Shown here: positions 24,899 through 37,789 of the stretch, in pieces | Layout of the letters: every line of letters starts with the position of its first letter | Numbering within the stretch: the first letter of the stretch is position 1 | Source: Amphiura filiformis | Taxonomy: Eukaryota; Echinodermata; Ophiuroidea; Amphilepidida; Amphiuridae | Direction of reading: 5' to 3' | Assembly (NCBI RefSeq): GCF_039555335.1 | Contig: NC_092628.1 | Location: forward strand, 75,642,713-75,706,712 | DNA length: 64,000 nt | Translations under genes and position numbers: made by a program | Notes under the pieces: model-generated | The model's database searches: none | The model's input: only the letters and a program-made list of their open reading frames with translations | What the model was told of the DNA's origin: nothing

Positions 24899-25268
24899 AT
24901 TTATTCCATCCAAAACATACTGAATATAAACAATTATCTCGTGGAAGATCAACATCCACATATAAATATTGGCACGTGTTTTTGTACCATTGACCCCATT
25001 GACCACTTCAAGTCGATATTTTAAGGATTTTAAACATTTTAATGTCACCATTTCTTGACATTTCGGTGAATCCTGGCAAAGGAAAGGTCATGTAATCAAT
25101 CTTATCATTCTTTAAGTCAAAACTAAAATTTCAACAGATAAACGAGACTTGGTTATTTTTGCGTTTCAACTTTTGACTTTTTTTTTCAATATTGTCCCAT
25201 ATTGAAATTGGATTAATTAATCGATACATGTATTTATCAATAAAATTTAATCGATATCTATTCCTGTA

Positions 25269-25292
25269 TAATTAATTAATTAATTAATTAAT
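25269..25292 (+). repeat. (ATTA)n microsatellite
   Basis: About six ATTA units. Confidence 0.9.
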
Positions 25293-25662
25293 ACGACATC
25301 AGAGACGACATGTTCCTGGAATAGAAAGCAAAACTTGGCTTAGGTTTGTTTGCTTATTTGTTTGTTTAACCAGTCAATCCGGGTGGACACACACTTGGGT
25401 CCTGATGGGACCAGGCTCAAGAAAATGCTCAAGCCAAACTTAAAAGCTTACATAAACATGCTGCCCTGTATGAAGAGAAAACTAGAAAGAAACAAAATGG
25501 TGAAAAAGAAAAAGGAAATGAAGGGCCACTCCCAACCAATCAATTTGTCTCCTAGCCCTTGGGTCGGGAAATAAGAAATGGGGAATTCATATTCTGTTTT
25601 GTTTCCCATTTAGTCGGAGGGCACAGTTTCGTAAATGCACAACGTATTTCCGGATTATATCA

Positions 25663-25772
25663 AACCTCGACCGGCGGTTGACCGCCGGTTCCGTCCGGTT
25701 TTCATTGTTTAGAATAATAGAAACCTGGCGGAAGCAGACGGAACCAGTGGTCAATCGCTGGTCGAGTTTTTA
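25663..25772. repeat. imperfect palindrome
   Basis: Left arm AAACCTCGACCGGCGGTTGA and right arm TCAATCGCTGGTCGAGTTTT flank a GGTTCCGTC / GACGGAACC pair around a short AT-rich loop. Confidence 0.7.
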
Positions 25773-27213
25773 TTTCATCCCTTAGCTGGCATGTTTGTTT
25801 GGAACCCAGGGTTGGAACCCGGGTTGCAACGCGACATATTATTGTCAAGTTATAGTAATACTGGTTTGAACTTCACATTGAAGAGTGAAAATTCAGACTG
25901 AATATACAGTCGAAACCAAATTGTCCCTAACTGCAAACGGCAACAGATTGAAAATTCTCCGCACCTGGGAAAATCTATCTTCTTGATTGAAGATTCAATC
26001 GGAAAATTTAGGAAAGTCAGCAATCATTAACATAACGATTTTAATCAATGACTAAACATTGATTAGATCAATGAAAAAGCTCACGCAGTCAAATCATCCC
26101 ATGTACGGCAGACACCCTAATTGGAACATTATTAAATAGAACTACTGCAGATGTAGTTCTGGTATTATCATGATTAGGCCCATAGAACCTCTGCCACTCA
26201 CTACGAATATCCCACGGTTGTTTGATATGATTTTATTAAATTTGGTAACAAAACATTATATACTGTTCAATTCATGACCTGGACAATACCAACAACCATA
26301 AGCTAATTATGTACCTATATATATTATATTTGTTAGCTCTTTTTAACATAGGTTTTCTATTTCTTTCATAACTTATTCATCTTTTTCTGCTCTTTGTGGC
26401 ATTTTTTATTCTATAAACTGCATATTTGTGTGCAAATTGAGGGCGCTATATACATATGTTTTTGATTTAATCTAGCCCAATTATATAAGTTATTCCTAAC
26501 ATTTTATGATAAAAAGTTTTTTGAAAATTTCTTTGCTATTTGTTACTCTTTATCTGATGTTTTAATGCAATTATACCAGTGTCTATCCCTTGTAACGATG
26601 AAAGCACGATATAAAATAAATAGCACCATCAGTGTTCACCTTTCTTTTAAAATGAAGTAGTTTTACATGGTATCAACAAACCGTGCCATGAATCCAGAAG
26701 CAATGGGGTCTGCAATACCATAGTAGGGATGACCAATGAACCATCAACTTGATTAGAACACTCCCATAGACATGCAGGGAGCTCAACTGTGCACTGCTTG
26801 CACAGACATTTTTCGAAAAGTTTTTGACCGATTTTGACCATTTAACCACCAAAATACTTCTATTGATGAGTTCTATCCAGAAAACAATCTTTTGTAGCAA
26901 TAGGGGCAACATGAAATTTTGATGGTTATCCCTAACCATAGTCATATTTCACAAATGGCTCCGAGAATGGGCCCCCGGGAATGGGCTCACAATGATACAA
27001 TATGAAGGATTACCAACAATTGACCACCATAGAGCTACGGCTATTTTGGGCGTATCATATAAATAGTTTTTTCATGCATTGCTACAAATTGATCACTATC
27101 ATAAAAGCTACGGCTATTTTAGGCACATCATATAAAAAGTTGTTTCATGCGTTACTAAAATGGATTTGTGATTTCGGTAATAACACACGCAGGGGGTGTT
27201 ATATTGTAGGATA

Positions 27214-28343
27214 CAGGGTGTATCAAAATGATTGGTACCGAAGACTTCTCATTTTTTGCCGAGTTTTTTACTATTTTTTGTGCCGGTTTGGGGTTAATTG
27301 TTTAAATATTTGTAATTATAGTAGTTTTATCTTCTCTAAGAATTTTAGATCATAAAGATAACACATTCTATTCAGAAGTTACATGATTGTAAAGGAAAGT
27401 ATGTGTCTTTACACTTTTCATCGTAACGCTGGATCAATAGCGCACCATTTTCAAAGCTCTATTTTACCGAAAATACCTTGTGAGGATGATATGTTGAAAA
27501 TCATGAAAGTGTTTAATATTTTCCTTGCCCATTTCTTCATTCATAATATATATAAATGTTATAATCAATATTTTTTGCTTGATAGTAATATTATTGACTT
27601 GAATAATTTAGGTGGGGTGACAGAAGTTTGTGTATCAACACCATCCAGGGCGGTAATTTAAATTGTATTATTGAGATTACTAAGTAGATGGTGTGGCAGA
27701 ATGGCTATAGACTGTAGACAGTGTAGGTTAGTATAGACCTGGTAAAAGTTATTGGAATGGCTCCATAGTATTCCACACTTCATTGTGCATTCATAGTTAA
27801 GAATTACTGGTCGGCACGAAGCTATGGAGAAGTGCAGAGAAGATTTAGGAAACAGTTTCTAAGAGCAAGGGTTATCCTATGCAAACATGCTATAACTAGC
27901 AATGCTTCAAAATTTGATATGAGCAGTTACAGAATGGACCCATCCCAGGTGTTAAGTTCTTTCAAGATAGGGCTTCACCTCACACTGCCAGAGTCGTAAG
28001 GCAGGGACTTCAGGAACTATCTTTCTAAAAGCATGTGTAAAGCAATTTTATGTTATGTATACTGAGGCGAGATATTGAAGAGTATGTATGCAATAAATGG
28101 TTCAAGCAGTGAACCTATTCATCTTGTGTTGTGTAAGTCAAACCATGATTACGTCGATCTTCGTTTAAATGACAATAGCTCCCAAATGCATCAACCTATC
28201 AACTTCAGATTGATAGATCAACAAGTTAACATATGTCCCTTTCTATTTATAGTACAAAAACTATATTAATTAGCAATTTTATACTTTTGATATATTTTTG
28301 AAAATGTCACATAGCCCGGTACCAATCATTTTGATACACCCTG
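27214..28343 (+). mobile_element. Tc1/mariner-type transposon, internally decayed
   Basis: Perfect 27-bp terminal inverted repeats (CAGGGTGTATCAAAATGATT at 27214, mirrored ending at 28343) are flanked on both sides by TA, the signature target duplication of the IS630/Tc1/mariner superfamily. Inside, on the plus strand, two transposase remnants are readable: RSYGEVQRRFRKQF near 27817 (end of the DNA-binding domain) and FFQDRASPHTARVVRQ at 27957 (the segment around the second catalytic Asp). Frameshifts, stops and loss of the last DDE block make it non-functional. Perfect ends with a decayed interior suggest fairly recent mobilisation in trans. Confidence 0.88.
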
Positions 28344-29660
28344 TACACGGATAATAATTGGTGTCCCGTACTACTTACTTGGTCGTAATCAAATTGAATC
28401 TTGGTCTTCAAATGACTATTAATAATTTATGTTGAAATGCGCACAGGTCCTTTTTTAGGGTCATGGGGTACAAATAGCTTTGAATGCAACATAACCATGA
28501 TAACCGAACTAACAAAAATAATTTAGTAGTTTTTATAACTGTTGATAGTATTAACGCATTTGCAGTCTGGACCGAAGCGAGACAAAAATGTAAAGGGGAT
28601 TTTGGGGTCATCCGGGGTCAAATCGCCATAGATTGTTGCACGAATAGTTTGACTGGCAAAACTTCCTGATTTTCTAAATTTGATTATTACTGATATTTCT
28701 GCACACGATGATAGTGATACGGTACATACAACACCCCCATTTGCAAAAGTATACAAAAAGTCGCAAAATCCGGGTTTGACGCTTTTTTTGGTCAAAAAAT
28801 GTCCAAATTTTGGGAAGAAAGTCCACTTTTCACAACATCGCACTCCCTTGGAAAAAAGTCCACTTTTTCAAAATCAGCATCCCCCCAAAAAAAAACCAAA
28901 TCCTGCATACGGGCCTGGGTACATATATGTCTCAAGTTGTATATTCACGATGTCAATTTCAGCGAATGGTTCCTAATTTCAATGACTTGTATCTGTGGTC
29001 AAATTAAAACTTCATTTATGATTTGTTGTTTGAAGCTGGAAAAGTTGAATAAAACATATGAAGACAAAAATTAAAATAATAAAAATACAAAAATATTGAA
29101 GGTAATAAAGACATCCTTGGATTGTCTAGTCTGATTGAATGAAAATCAGTAAATACAGACAATAATTAGTTTTGAGCCAACCCTGCTTCATCTGTATTAT
29201 ATTCTAAGAGAATATTTTGAATTTTGAAAATAGAATAAAATGGTAATTACCTGTACCCTGAAGGTTACTTTTCTTGAATAATTTTACCTTTGAATAGAAA
29301 AAATGTCTAAGAATAGCATTTATAGCTACAACCTTGAAAGAAGTGAAAGTGTTCTAACATCTTCTCTGATTTATAAGCGTATATACATTTACACAGAAAA
29401 GCATTGAAAACTATATTTTGATTAAACATGCCGGGCCCTACCACTAGGACTCAAGATTAGGAACATCATTGCACTCAGACAAAATGTGAGAATATATTGA
29501 CATCATGTGTCTGGATGAGGAACATAAATCCATAATGGAACATTCAGCTTTAGACCGGCGGTACTTGAAATACTGTAGATTCCCTCTGAACTACATACAT
29601 TTTAAATGTGTTTCCTTTTTTAATGATAATTTAAATCAATCATATCAAGCAATCAATTAA
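28344..29660. other. no gene seen
   Basis: Includes a patch (28590-28930) of repeat-like sequence with a GGGGTCATCCGGGGTCA stretch resembling the 8.55-kb minisatellite hexamers and a poly-C/poly-A boundary ending in GCATACGGGCC. Otherwise nothing recognised. Confidence 0.35.
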
Positions 29661-29665
29661 TTTAT

Positions 29666-29666
29666 T

Positions 29667-29706
<40 letters not shown>

Positions 29707-29719
29707 TTTAAATTAAAAA

Positions 29720-29791
<72 letters not shown>

Positions 29792-29793
29792 AA

Positions 29794-29857
<64 letters not shown>

Positions 29858-29868
29858 AAAAAAAAAAT
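29666..29868 (+). repeat. (AATC)n followed by (AAAG)n microsatellites
   Basis: About ten AATC units (29666-29705), a short AT spacer, then about 35 AAAG units from about 29716 to 29868. The long Phe/Ser/Leu open frame on the minus strand is an artefact of this run. Confidence 0.95.
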
Positions 29869-29879
29869 ACTATATACAA

Positions 29880-30938
29880 CTCATGTTTGGCACATGTAGA
29901 CAAAATATGAGCAACATTGCTCCAAATGCTCCAAAAATCGACCAATGAAGTCCTTGATTAAATCGTCCGTTTCACAATCTTTTGTAACTGTACCATTTAG
30001 CTGTCACTTTTAGCACGAGTTATAAAACGTGTATCAATTAATGCGTGGATTAACGGCTATTAACTATTGTTTTGTGGCTTGACAAATTGCAGCGAGGTAG
30101 TCGGGCGATGCATTAGACGAATATTAATCGAATGGGAAAGTAACTTATCGACTGTAATATTTGACTATCAAAATCAATTCATATATTATATTTCGTTTTG
30201 AAACATATTTCAATCAATGTCTTAAGCAACTATGCAAATCAGAAACATTGTTACACTGTTTAGTACACAGCTTGGTGGCAAAACGTATACCTAATCGATC
30301 AATTGTTATCCCCTCCTTACACAAAAGCAGGACCAGGCAGGGGGGCTGATGAAAATCAATGTGGGATGCCAAATTGGAAGAATGTTACTCTTGGGATTTC
30401 TTTGCACTGCAACTAGGGCTCTACATCCTTGCCCTACATTAACCCAACCCATACATATCCCTCCTCCCACCCCTCACCCCACACACACGCACCCACCCCA
30501 CCCCCTCGACTTACAAAGGCATAAGTACATGCTGGATTTTTGTACATAGCTCATTTCATACTGCATCAAATAAAAGAATATAATATAAGTTTTCTTTTTC
30601 GGGTAGCTAAATGTTTTTAGAACTGGCAACCATGAAAATGTCATCACCTTAATAAAAAAAAATATGATAATTTTTGGTTGGAGCATCGTGTTAAAATTGT
30701 CTACGTTTTACTTATGTGTGACAGTAAGCTATTGATCAATCTGAACTGGTCGTACCACGATCTATCACAAACAACAAAGTTTGGGTTTCAGGTGCACGCT
30801 AATGATTTTGCTAGGTAGGGGTCTCTGGTAATGGTAAAGATGATACATTATTAAAACAATGCGTCCTCGCATTCGCCATTAGGACCCTCAAGATCAATGT
30901 ATTATTGACGAGATAATCACCTTGACATAAATGAAGTC
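29880..30938 (+). other. upstream flank of the FAM124 gene
   Basis: No coding recognised. A pyrimidine-rich tract (CTCCTCCCACCCCTCACC and similar) at 30440-30505 could be a Pol II promoter-proximal element. No TATA box is evident close to 30939, so a spliced 5' UTR cannot be excluded. Confidence 0.3.
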
Positions 30939-32745
30939 ATGGATGTGTTGGAAAGTGACAGGATTAATCCCAGCGGCTTAACCACTATCACCACACTGCC
31001 AGTGCGATACACAGTCGAAGATACCACAGAGTACCAGCTCCACGATATATACTCTTCGGACGACGAGAATAGCAATTATCTCGTCAAATCAGCAAATTCG
31101 GACTTGGACTTCAGTACATCTCAGCAATCGGAGTCTGAATCAGAATTTTTTCAACGAACTAATAATAATAGAACTAATGGTGTGACTATAAAAACTGAAA
31201 TTTGCCGCGAATCCAATGGACATATTTCGACACCAAGATATTCGGTCCCGTGTAATGGGACATCTGGTTTTAAACTGACAATACCGTCTATAGAAGAAGC
31301 CAAGGAGTCTGGCTCAGACTGTGGAGATAATGAGTCATCGTCCTCATCACTCTCATTCAGATCAAAAACATATCCCAAAAACCTACACGCCAAAAACCAT
31401 CTTCAAGTCAAAAACATGTCATCTAGTGAAAGGAGATCATCTTTCGGAGGGTATACAGGAGAAAGACGATCCTCTCTAACAGGTGCAATCAAAGATCAAA
31501 AACATCGTCCACGTAGACGGTTTAGTATAAGTGTCAGTTCTAGTGATGACGATTCGACATCTTCAGATTCTGTTTCGGAAGAACAGATCAAGATTGAACA
31601 ATACATGCAATCGCGACAACGACGACGCCATTCAATGACAACAACGTCTGGTGAACTAGTGCAAGCTATGGCAGTACTCATGGGCAGACGAGGTTCCGCT
31701 AAAGGTAACAATTTACTACCATTGTTGGCAAATGTCCTCACCAAATTGGCAAATTCGAGTGGCAACGGTGGTAGATTGGATCCTAATGATACTGAAGACC
31801 GTCAGAAACACCAGCGTCATAGCGCACCCCCAGATGCCCCTGTTATAACAGTAAGTGAAGATGGTGGATACACATGCAACAGTTATAAGTCTATCCAGCC
31901 CACGGACCGGCCAACGTCCCCAATAGATCTTCTGAAAAGACCACATTCACCAAATTCGCATGGTAGTTCAGATGATGGACATTCGGACCACGACACGACA
32001 GGTCTGAGTTCTGACTTAGATATCCTACGCATCTTGACGACAAGATCTCCTTGTGTGTCTGAAGACGACGACAGCGACTCGGACGATCAAGACAAGCCAC
32101 CACAGAGACGTAAAAGCAAAAGTCACCGTAAATCTTCTTTCAGTCTTCATGTGCCACAACAACCATCACAAACACGAAGGTCATCTATGGGTTCTATACC
32201 ATCGATGCTCAGAACGAGTAAATCAAACTCCTCATCTTTAATAGCACCGCCGTCTTCCAGATCTCAGTCAAGAAGATCTTCGTTTTCAAAAAGTGAATCC
32301 AGACGATCCTCAAGCTCCACCCTCACGACTCCACCGTCATCAAATACCCAATCGAGAAGATCGTCACTACATCTATTACAAACACCTGCATCTGGAGATT
32401 CAGGATCTGTATTACCAGATGATTTGCGTCAAAAACTTGAAAACTCATTTCTTCAAAGTCCAGCAGAAGATACCGCACCTCAGGACTCCGTGGGTGTACC
32501 ATCAGGACGACGAGGGAGAAGATCTTCCATGTGTGTGCCTTTGGTAGCTAATCATCCAGCCGCTAATCCACCTTCATCTTTGGAAGAAGAGGAAGAGATC
32601 AGGCGTCGTGCAACAATGGGAGGCAGACGAAGGTCATCATGGGCTGGGTCAATGGCAATGTCATTAGCGACTCCTTCGCCATTCATTGTACAGCAACTAC
32701 GAGCTACATCACCTATGACTCTGCTTCGCGAAAGCAATTATTACG
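30939..32745 (+). CDS. FAM124 gene, first coding exon (Ser/Arg-rich N-terminal region)
   Basis: Open from ATG 30939. At Y602 the sequence TTACG|GTAAG offers a strong donor, leaving one base (G) of the next codon. The FAM124 exon at 43784 begins with the two bases needed (GA), so the join is in phase and reads SNYYG-DDHDL. The 602 residues look disordered: acidic/Ser stretches, then about a dozen basic-Ser sites (ERRSSF, RRRHSM, SRRSSF, RRRSSW) of the kind phosphorylated by PKA-like kinases or bound by 14-3-3. One segment, ELVQAMAVLMGRRGSAK then NNLLPLLANVLTKLAN, may be helical. Human FAM124A has only a short N-terminal segment, so this extension is unusual. Reading through the donor adds 15 residues and a stop, a possible short isoform. 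Confidence 0.85.
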
Positions 32746-34146
32746 GTAAGTTGATAATTTGTGAAGAGTGTTTGAGTGAGAGTAAGGCATGAATCGTGTT
32801 TTTGGTACCCATCAGTTTTTATTACTAAATGGACGAGTCTGACACGTCAAAATTCAAGATGAGATTTTAGCATAATTTGTATTTTAAGTGCATACCAAGT
32901 CATAAGGTATACATTCTGGACATTTCAAGAGATCCAATATGGCATTTGGAAGACGCAGACTTTTTAATAAACATCAACATTGATGGGTACCAATCCTTTG
33001 GATACAGCCTGTGTTTCACGATGCTTTATCAAATTTCAGACACAACCAGTGTTTTCATATATTTAACTAAGGTCAGCTCTTCTCATGTGAATTTTGTTTC
33101 CAATAAAGACCTCGCCTCGTGATGGAAGCAAAGATGCTCGTTTTTGACAAAATATGCCTTACTCTTGGACATTCATCACATTCATGTCTGCATTTTATTT
33201 TGATTGAGATCTTATGTAATGTGTTTGAAATAATAATATTCCCGTTGGTTCTGAATTTGTCTTTTGCTTAGTATATTATACCAGAGACCCACACTTGGGT
33301 TTTTTGTTTGTCTATTGTTTGTTTGTTTGTTTTTTGTCCGTATCATGGGATCAGTCCAGGGGTGTGCCAAATATATGGAACACGAGTAATACATTGAAGA
33401 CCAGGGCTACAATGCTTTAATGTCATTATCTGCCCATGTGGTTGTTGGACCAGGAAATTCATAAGATCAGCCAAGGTATGCACATGTACCCAGTACATGC
33501 GCCATAGATGCATATCCTTTACTAGGGCAGATATATTTCTGGTTTCTTTAATTTCAAAAGCAACTACCAAAGCTGTATCCAATCTAAGAAGAATACCAAC
33601 TGTATGGCTTCAAAATTATATTAGCCGGTGCCTTTTTGACAGAAACGTACAGCCAAGTTCATAGGTCTTACTTTCCAATGGCATTGTTCTGGGACTTTTT
33701 GTAATGTCTGAACTATCTATATATGCAAGGCATTAACAGCTGCTATCTCATAATAACTGACTATTGTATCTAGCATTGTATTTATTACGCACCAAGGTGA
33801 TAGCCCTCTCTTCAAAAAATAATTTGACACTTATTGCAATGTCCTGGGTAAGATGCTTAGCTCATTTGTTAAATTGTTTTCTTTTCGACGTGCGTTTCAA
33901 AATATTTTTGTTTTTGTTTTTCCATATTCCAATTATCTTTGAATACGTTAGATAATTGCGCGAGTAAGCTGATAGACAAGAGTAACATTGAATTATATTG
34001 TGGCTTGAGACCGCCGTCATATCTGACGTGAATTAATCGAAACAAATAAGAAACATTGTCTAAAACACTATCTCTATAGATGATTTATTGCACGTGATGT
34101 ATTCTCTCAAAACTACCATTCTGGTTGTTCTTGGTTTCATTTTATC

Positions 34147-34451
34147 AACGTTTATAAAAGTATCGTAATAAAGTATGACTGAGACCTTCTGCAATAATAC
34201 TGCACTTTTAAACAAAGGATCACAAACAATGACAAAGAGAAGAAAGCACTGAGACAAAGAAGTAACTTCCCCAGTGAGTTATTCAACTGGTCAGCAACGC
34301 ACTATAGTACGTTACTATTATACGTTACTGACTTACTTCTTTGTCTCAGTGCTTTCTTCTCTTTGTCATTGTTTGTGAACCTTTGTTTAAAAGCGCAGTA
34401 TTATTGCAGAAGGTCTCAGTCATACTTTATTACGATACTTTTATAAACGTT
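34147..34451. repeat. long palindrome with 119-bp arms
   Basis: Arms 34147-34265 and 34333-34451 are inverted copies (AACGTTTATAAAAGTATCG at the outer end, TACTTCTTTGTCTCAGTGC at the inner end) with very few mismatches. The loop is about 67 bases and contains repeated TACGTTACT motifs. Confidence 0.88.
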
Positions 34452-34969
34452 CATACACATCACAGTACGGAATTAACGTATACGGAATACGTTTCGTCAT
34501 AACAAGTAAAGTAAATCTTTAGATATAATTGTCAATATAAATGACTGTCAACAGGTTGATTCAATCAAAAAGAATAGGGAGAATTGCCGTCATAGTTATA
34601 TAATAATAAACCATTCAAATGGCATCAAGCAATGGAACACGAATATCATTCACGCACAATTAAATGTCTTAACAAAATGCATTCGTTCAATCATGAAAGA
34701 ATGTTTGAACAATAAACTTGACTTCAATCAATTTTAGTTTTGCATATAACGGTTAACCGTTATGTTATATCAGATACATCTCCTTTGCATTTCTTCTATT
34801 GCATTGTAACAATTGATTTGTGGTAAACCACAGTCTGATAATGCTCCATATAAAGTAACTTCCTGCAGTTCTTTTGTATTCGATACAGGGTGGACATTTA
34901 GAGCATTTATAATGGCGCTAAACAAAAAAGCTTAAAACGAAAACAAGAAGATTATATGAAACAAAACTA

Positions 34970-35425
34970 CAAACTACAACAGCAAAATGCACTAACATGG
35001 ACCCGCTTCCTGGACCACGTTCACAGCCAAATAATTGGCACCCAACACAAGAAATCTGTGAGTAAGTGAAATAGTGTGAAACAAGACCTGTTTCTTGAAG
35101 GAAGTGTGTGAAAAGCAGAAGCAGCCCCGTTCCACACTATTCCACTTACTCTTTGGAAATAATCACCTGTGTAAAGATCTTGTACACATTCTCACAGATT
35201 TCTTTTGCTGTGTGCCAATTATTCGCCTGTGAATGTGGTCCAGGAAGCTGTTCCGTGTCAGTGCATTTTGATGTTGTGTCAGTTGGACAGCTGCTTGGTT
35301 ACTGACATGTGTTTTGAGTAGAGTATTGAAGTAATCCAGTGTGTAATTTTTGTTCATTTTTATGGACAGGATTTTTTTAAATCCTAAAAGATATGACCTT
35401 GTGAAAAAGTTTCTTTTTGAGGCCA
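34970..35425. mobile_element. second copy of the 14.5-kb foldback family
   Basis: Shares CAGCAAAATGCACT, TTGGTTACTGACATGTGTTT, AGAGTATTGAAGTAATCC and AAGATATGACCTTGTGA with 14535-14895. An extra inverted pair (CACAAGAAATCTGTGAG / CTCACAGATTTCTTTTG) sits at its centre. The left arm is truncated. Confidence 0.65.
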
Positions 35426-36781
35426 GTTTAGTTAATGGTGTGAATGCAAATTTTTGTAAAGGAAAGAAAAATCATCTACTTTGACCAGACTTTGTTCGTT
35501 GTCTCTTCTTAAAAGTCTGTCTTATTTTGATTATGTGAAACTTAGATAAGAACATTTTTAAACAGATCAATCGATATTCAGCCTCGTTCCCCATTTTGCT
35601 TCATGAAAAGTAAGATTTTGGTATCAGAAGAAAGTTCATATTTTTCTCATTACCCGCGTAAAATTTAACGCCCAAAACTATTTGTTTAGATGGTGAGTTT
35701 CTATGGTGTGAACCAGAATGTGGTGAATTGTGGTAACCACAACAGAAAATACATTGTAATGTACTTACCTATGGGGCATTGTTATTAGTCTCGGTCACAG
35801 CCGATTTGTGCTCATCCGTAACTAAAGCACAAATCGGCTTGGACACACGTTTTTGCTCAGAGACTAGGTATTATGGTCTCAGTTTTTGCTTCTCGTTATC
35901 AAAACTGAAACAAAACCGCTGAATGAATATGAAGGGAGATATGCTGTTGTAAACTGGTGACCTCGCAAGAAAGGAATTTATAACCAATTGAAGAGTACTA
36001 CTATGCAGATGCTAAAGGCCTACTGGTTTTTACCAAAATGCACAAGTTAAAATAAAAATGTTCTACTTTGTTCAGTAATAAGGATATAAATTTCCCCCAT
36101 GTTAACGTTGAAATACGTTCATCACTTCCATGTCAAAATATTTCAGGTACATATTGTACGCTTGAACCACCCTGATGGTGATGATGATGCTCGTCTACCA
36201 GCAAGCGTAACTTTTTAAGTGTACTCATAGTCATAGAGCAAAAGAAACTTTTTTTTTATCGATATCAGATATTGGTCAATATGAATCGCAAACTGTGAAT
36301 AGAAGAATGGATCAAACCAAAATACTTCCATCAAAATGTGTCAATACAGCAATTGACTTTTGACTTTCAGTAAATATAAATAGCATATTGTGTATTTTGA
36401 TGAAAGGCGTGACATAATCCACTAATACCCCTTCTCTTTACAACATTCAAATTAATAACTTTGTGTTCAATAATTAAGGTTCCGCTACATGTCGCTTTTC
36501 TGTTCTTGGCTACAACTTATTGTCCTGGACCCGCGCTGCGTCTGGCTCGACGACATGATACTTCACATAGCAGCTATCCATAATAGAAATATTATATTAA
36601 TATTAATAATCTCTGACCAAGAATAAAATTCGGAAAATTCTATCGAGACTTGAACCAGCGATTCACGGTGATAAATGGTACAATCTGTCAGACTAGGATG
36701 AAGGAAATTTCAGATGGAGTTGCACACTGTGTTTGGAAACACAGTGCCTTTAAGACCAAGACAATCCTATACCACTACATC

Positions 36782-37299
36782 CAGTAGCGTAGCCAGGGGC
36801 AGAGTCCCCCCTGACAAAAAATGAAAGAAAAAGTGCCCCCCTTTTTCACCAAAATTCACCCCGATCATGGGCCAAAATACGCGCGCACGTTGATACAATG
36901 AAGCCCTTTTCATCCAGATCATGGGCGAAAATAGTGTAAAATCAAACTTTTTGTCGTCCCAATAAAGCCTTTCTTGGAAGCCCAAAGACATGTACAGCAT
37001 TTCTAAAAACGAAACCGGTATTCGCTACTTGCACGGTTCCGCCATTATGCACTATGTGCGGGAGAGCCTCGAACTGGCAGCATACATGAATGGGAATTGA
37101 ACTAGTCATAACGTTCTGTGTAAGGTTACATAATTCTTCCTTTCATGTATGCTGCCAGTTCGAGGCTCTCCCGCACATAGTGCATAATGGCGGAACCGTG
37201 CAAGTAGCGAATACGTAATGCAACTGCAATTTTTTCGTCTGTGTCCCCACCCCCAGAAATGTTACACCCCCCCGACCAAGAAAGCTGGCTACGCCCCTG
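36782..37299. mobile_element. hAT-like MITE with internal palindrome
   Basis: Ends CAGTAGCGTAGCCAG and the mirrored CTGGCTACGCCCCTG are flanked by ACTACATC (36774-36781) and ACCACATC (37300-37307), an 8-bp target duplication with one mismatch, as expected for hAT elements. Inside, 37019-37090 and 37141-37213 form nearly perfect inverted arms (CTACTTGCACGGTTCCGCC). No transposase frame. Confidence 0.8.
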
Positions 37300-37429
37300 A
37301 CCACATCACGCAATCCGAGTCACCAGATGCTCATCCTTTCATAATTATACTGCGCACAAAAGTATCCTTACACTTAATTAAAAAAACACTAATTTCCTAA
37401 AGACAATAAAACTAAATTAAAGTAGTTGA

Positions 37430-37789
37430 TAGATGGGCAATTTTGTTCTGCGTATGTTGATACCTTATAGCATGATGTGACTTTATTCCCCCCTCCCCAA
37501 CTTCTGCCAGTTTGAATGAAAAATGAGAACATTTCAATCATGATAAAATTTACATAGACTTTAACCTCGCCACATGCAGATTATGACCACAGCGCAGTAG
37601 TCGTTGATCTGTCATGCTGTAATGATCCCGATACAAATGGCAGCGGGATTCCCCCATTAGGAATAAGTATCCAAATTTGTCTCTTTAGAAACTCTACCTT
37701 TTGTCATTCAAATAGGTATAACTTTGGGAAATAAAGTTACATAGTACCAAATGAGGTATCAAAATACGCAGAACAAAATTCTCCATCTA
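37430..37789. mobile_element. MITE with ~50-bp terminal inverted repeats
   Basis: The left end TAGATGGGCAATTTTGTTCT, then GCGTATGTTGATACCT, is mirrored at the right end. A stretch near 46434 (GTATCAAATGAGGTGTCTAA) resembles the right arm, suggesting a family. Confidence 0.75.

Larger units (their letters stand above)
24900..27213. other. no gene seen
   Basis: Contains an (ATTA)n run at 25269-25292 and a hairpin at 25663-25772 (listed separately). Open frames at 25350, 26647 and 26673 have no recognisable product. Confidence 0.4.

Noticed and set aside
29697-29945. Phe/Ser/Leu-repeat open frame on the minus strand
   Set aside because: Translation of the (AAAG)n microsatellite.
31151-32737. 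Minus-strand open frames opposite the first FAM124 exon
   Set aside because: No homology; the plus-strand frame is one long open reading with a matching splice phase.
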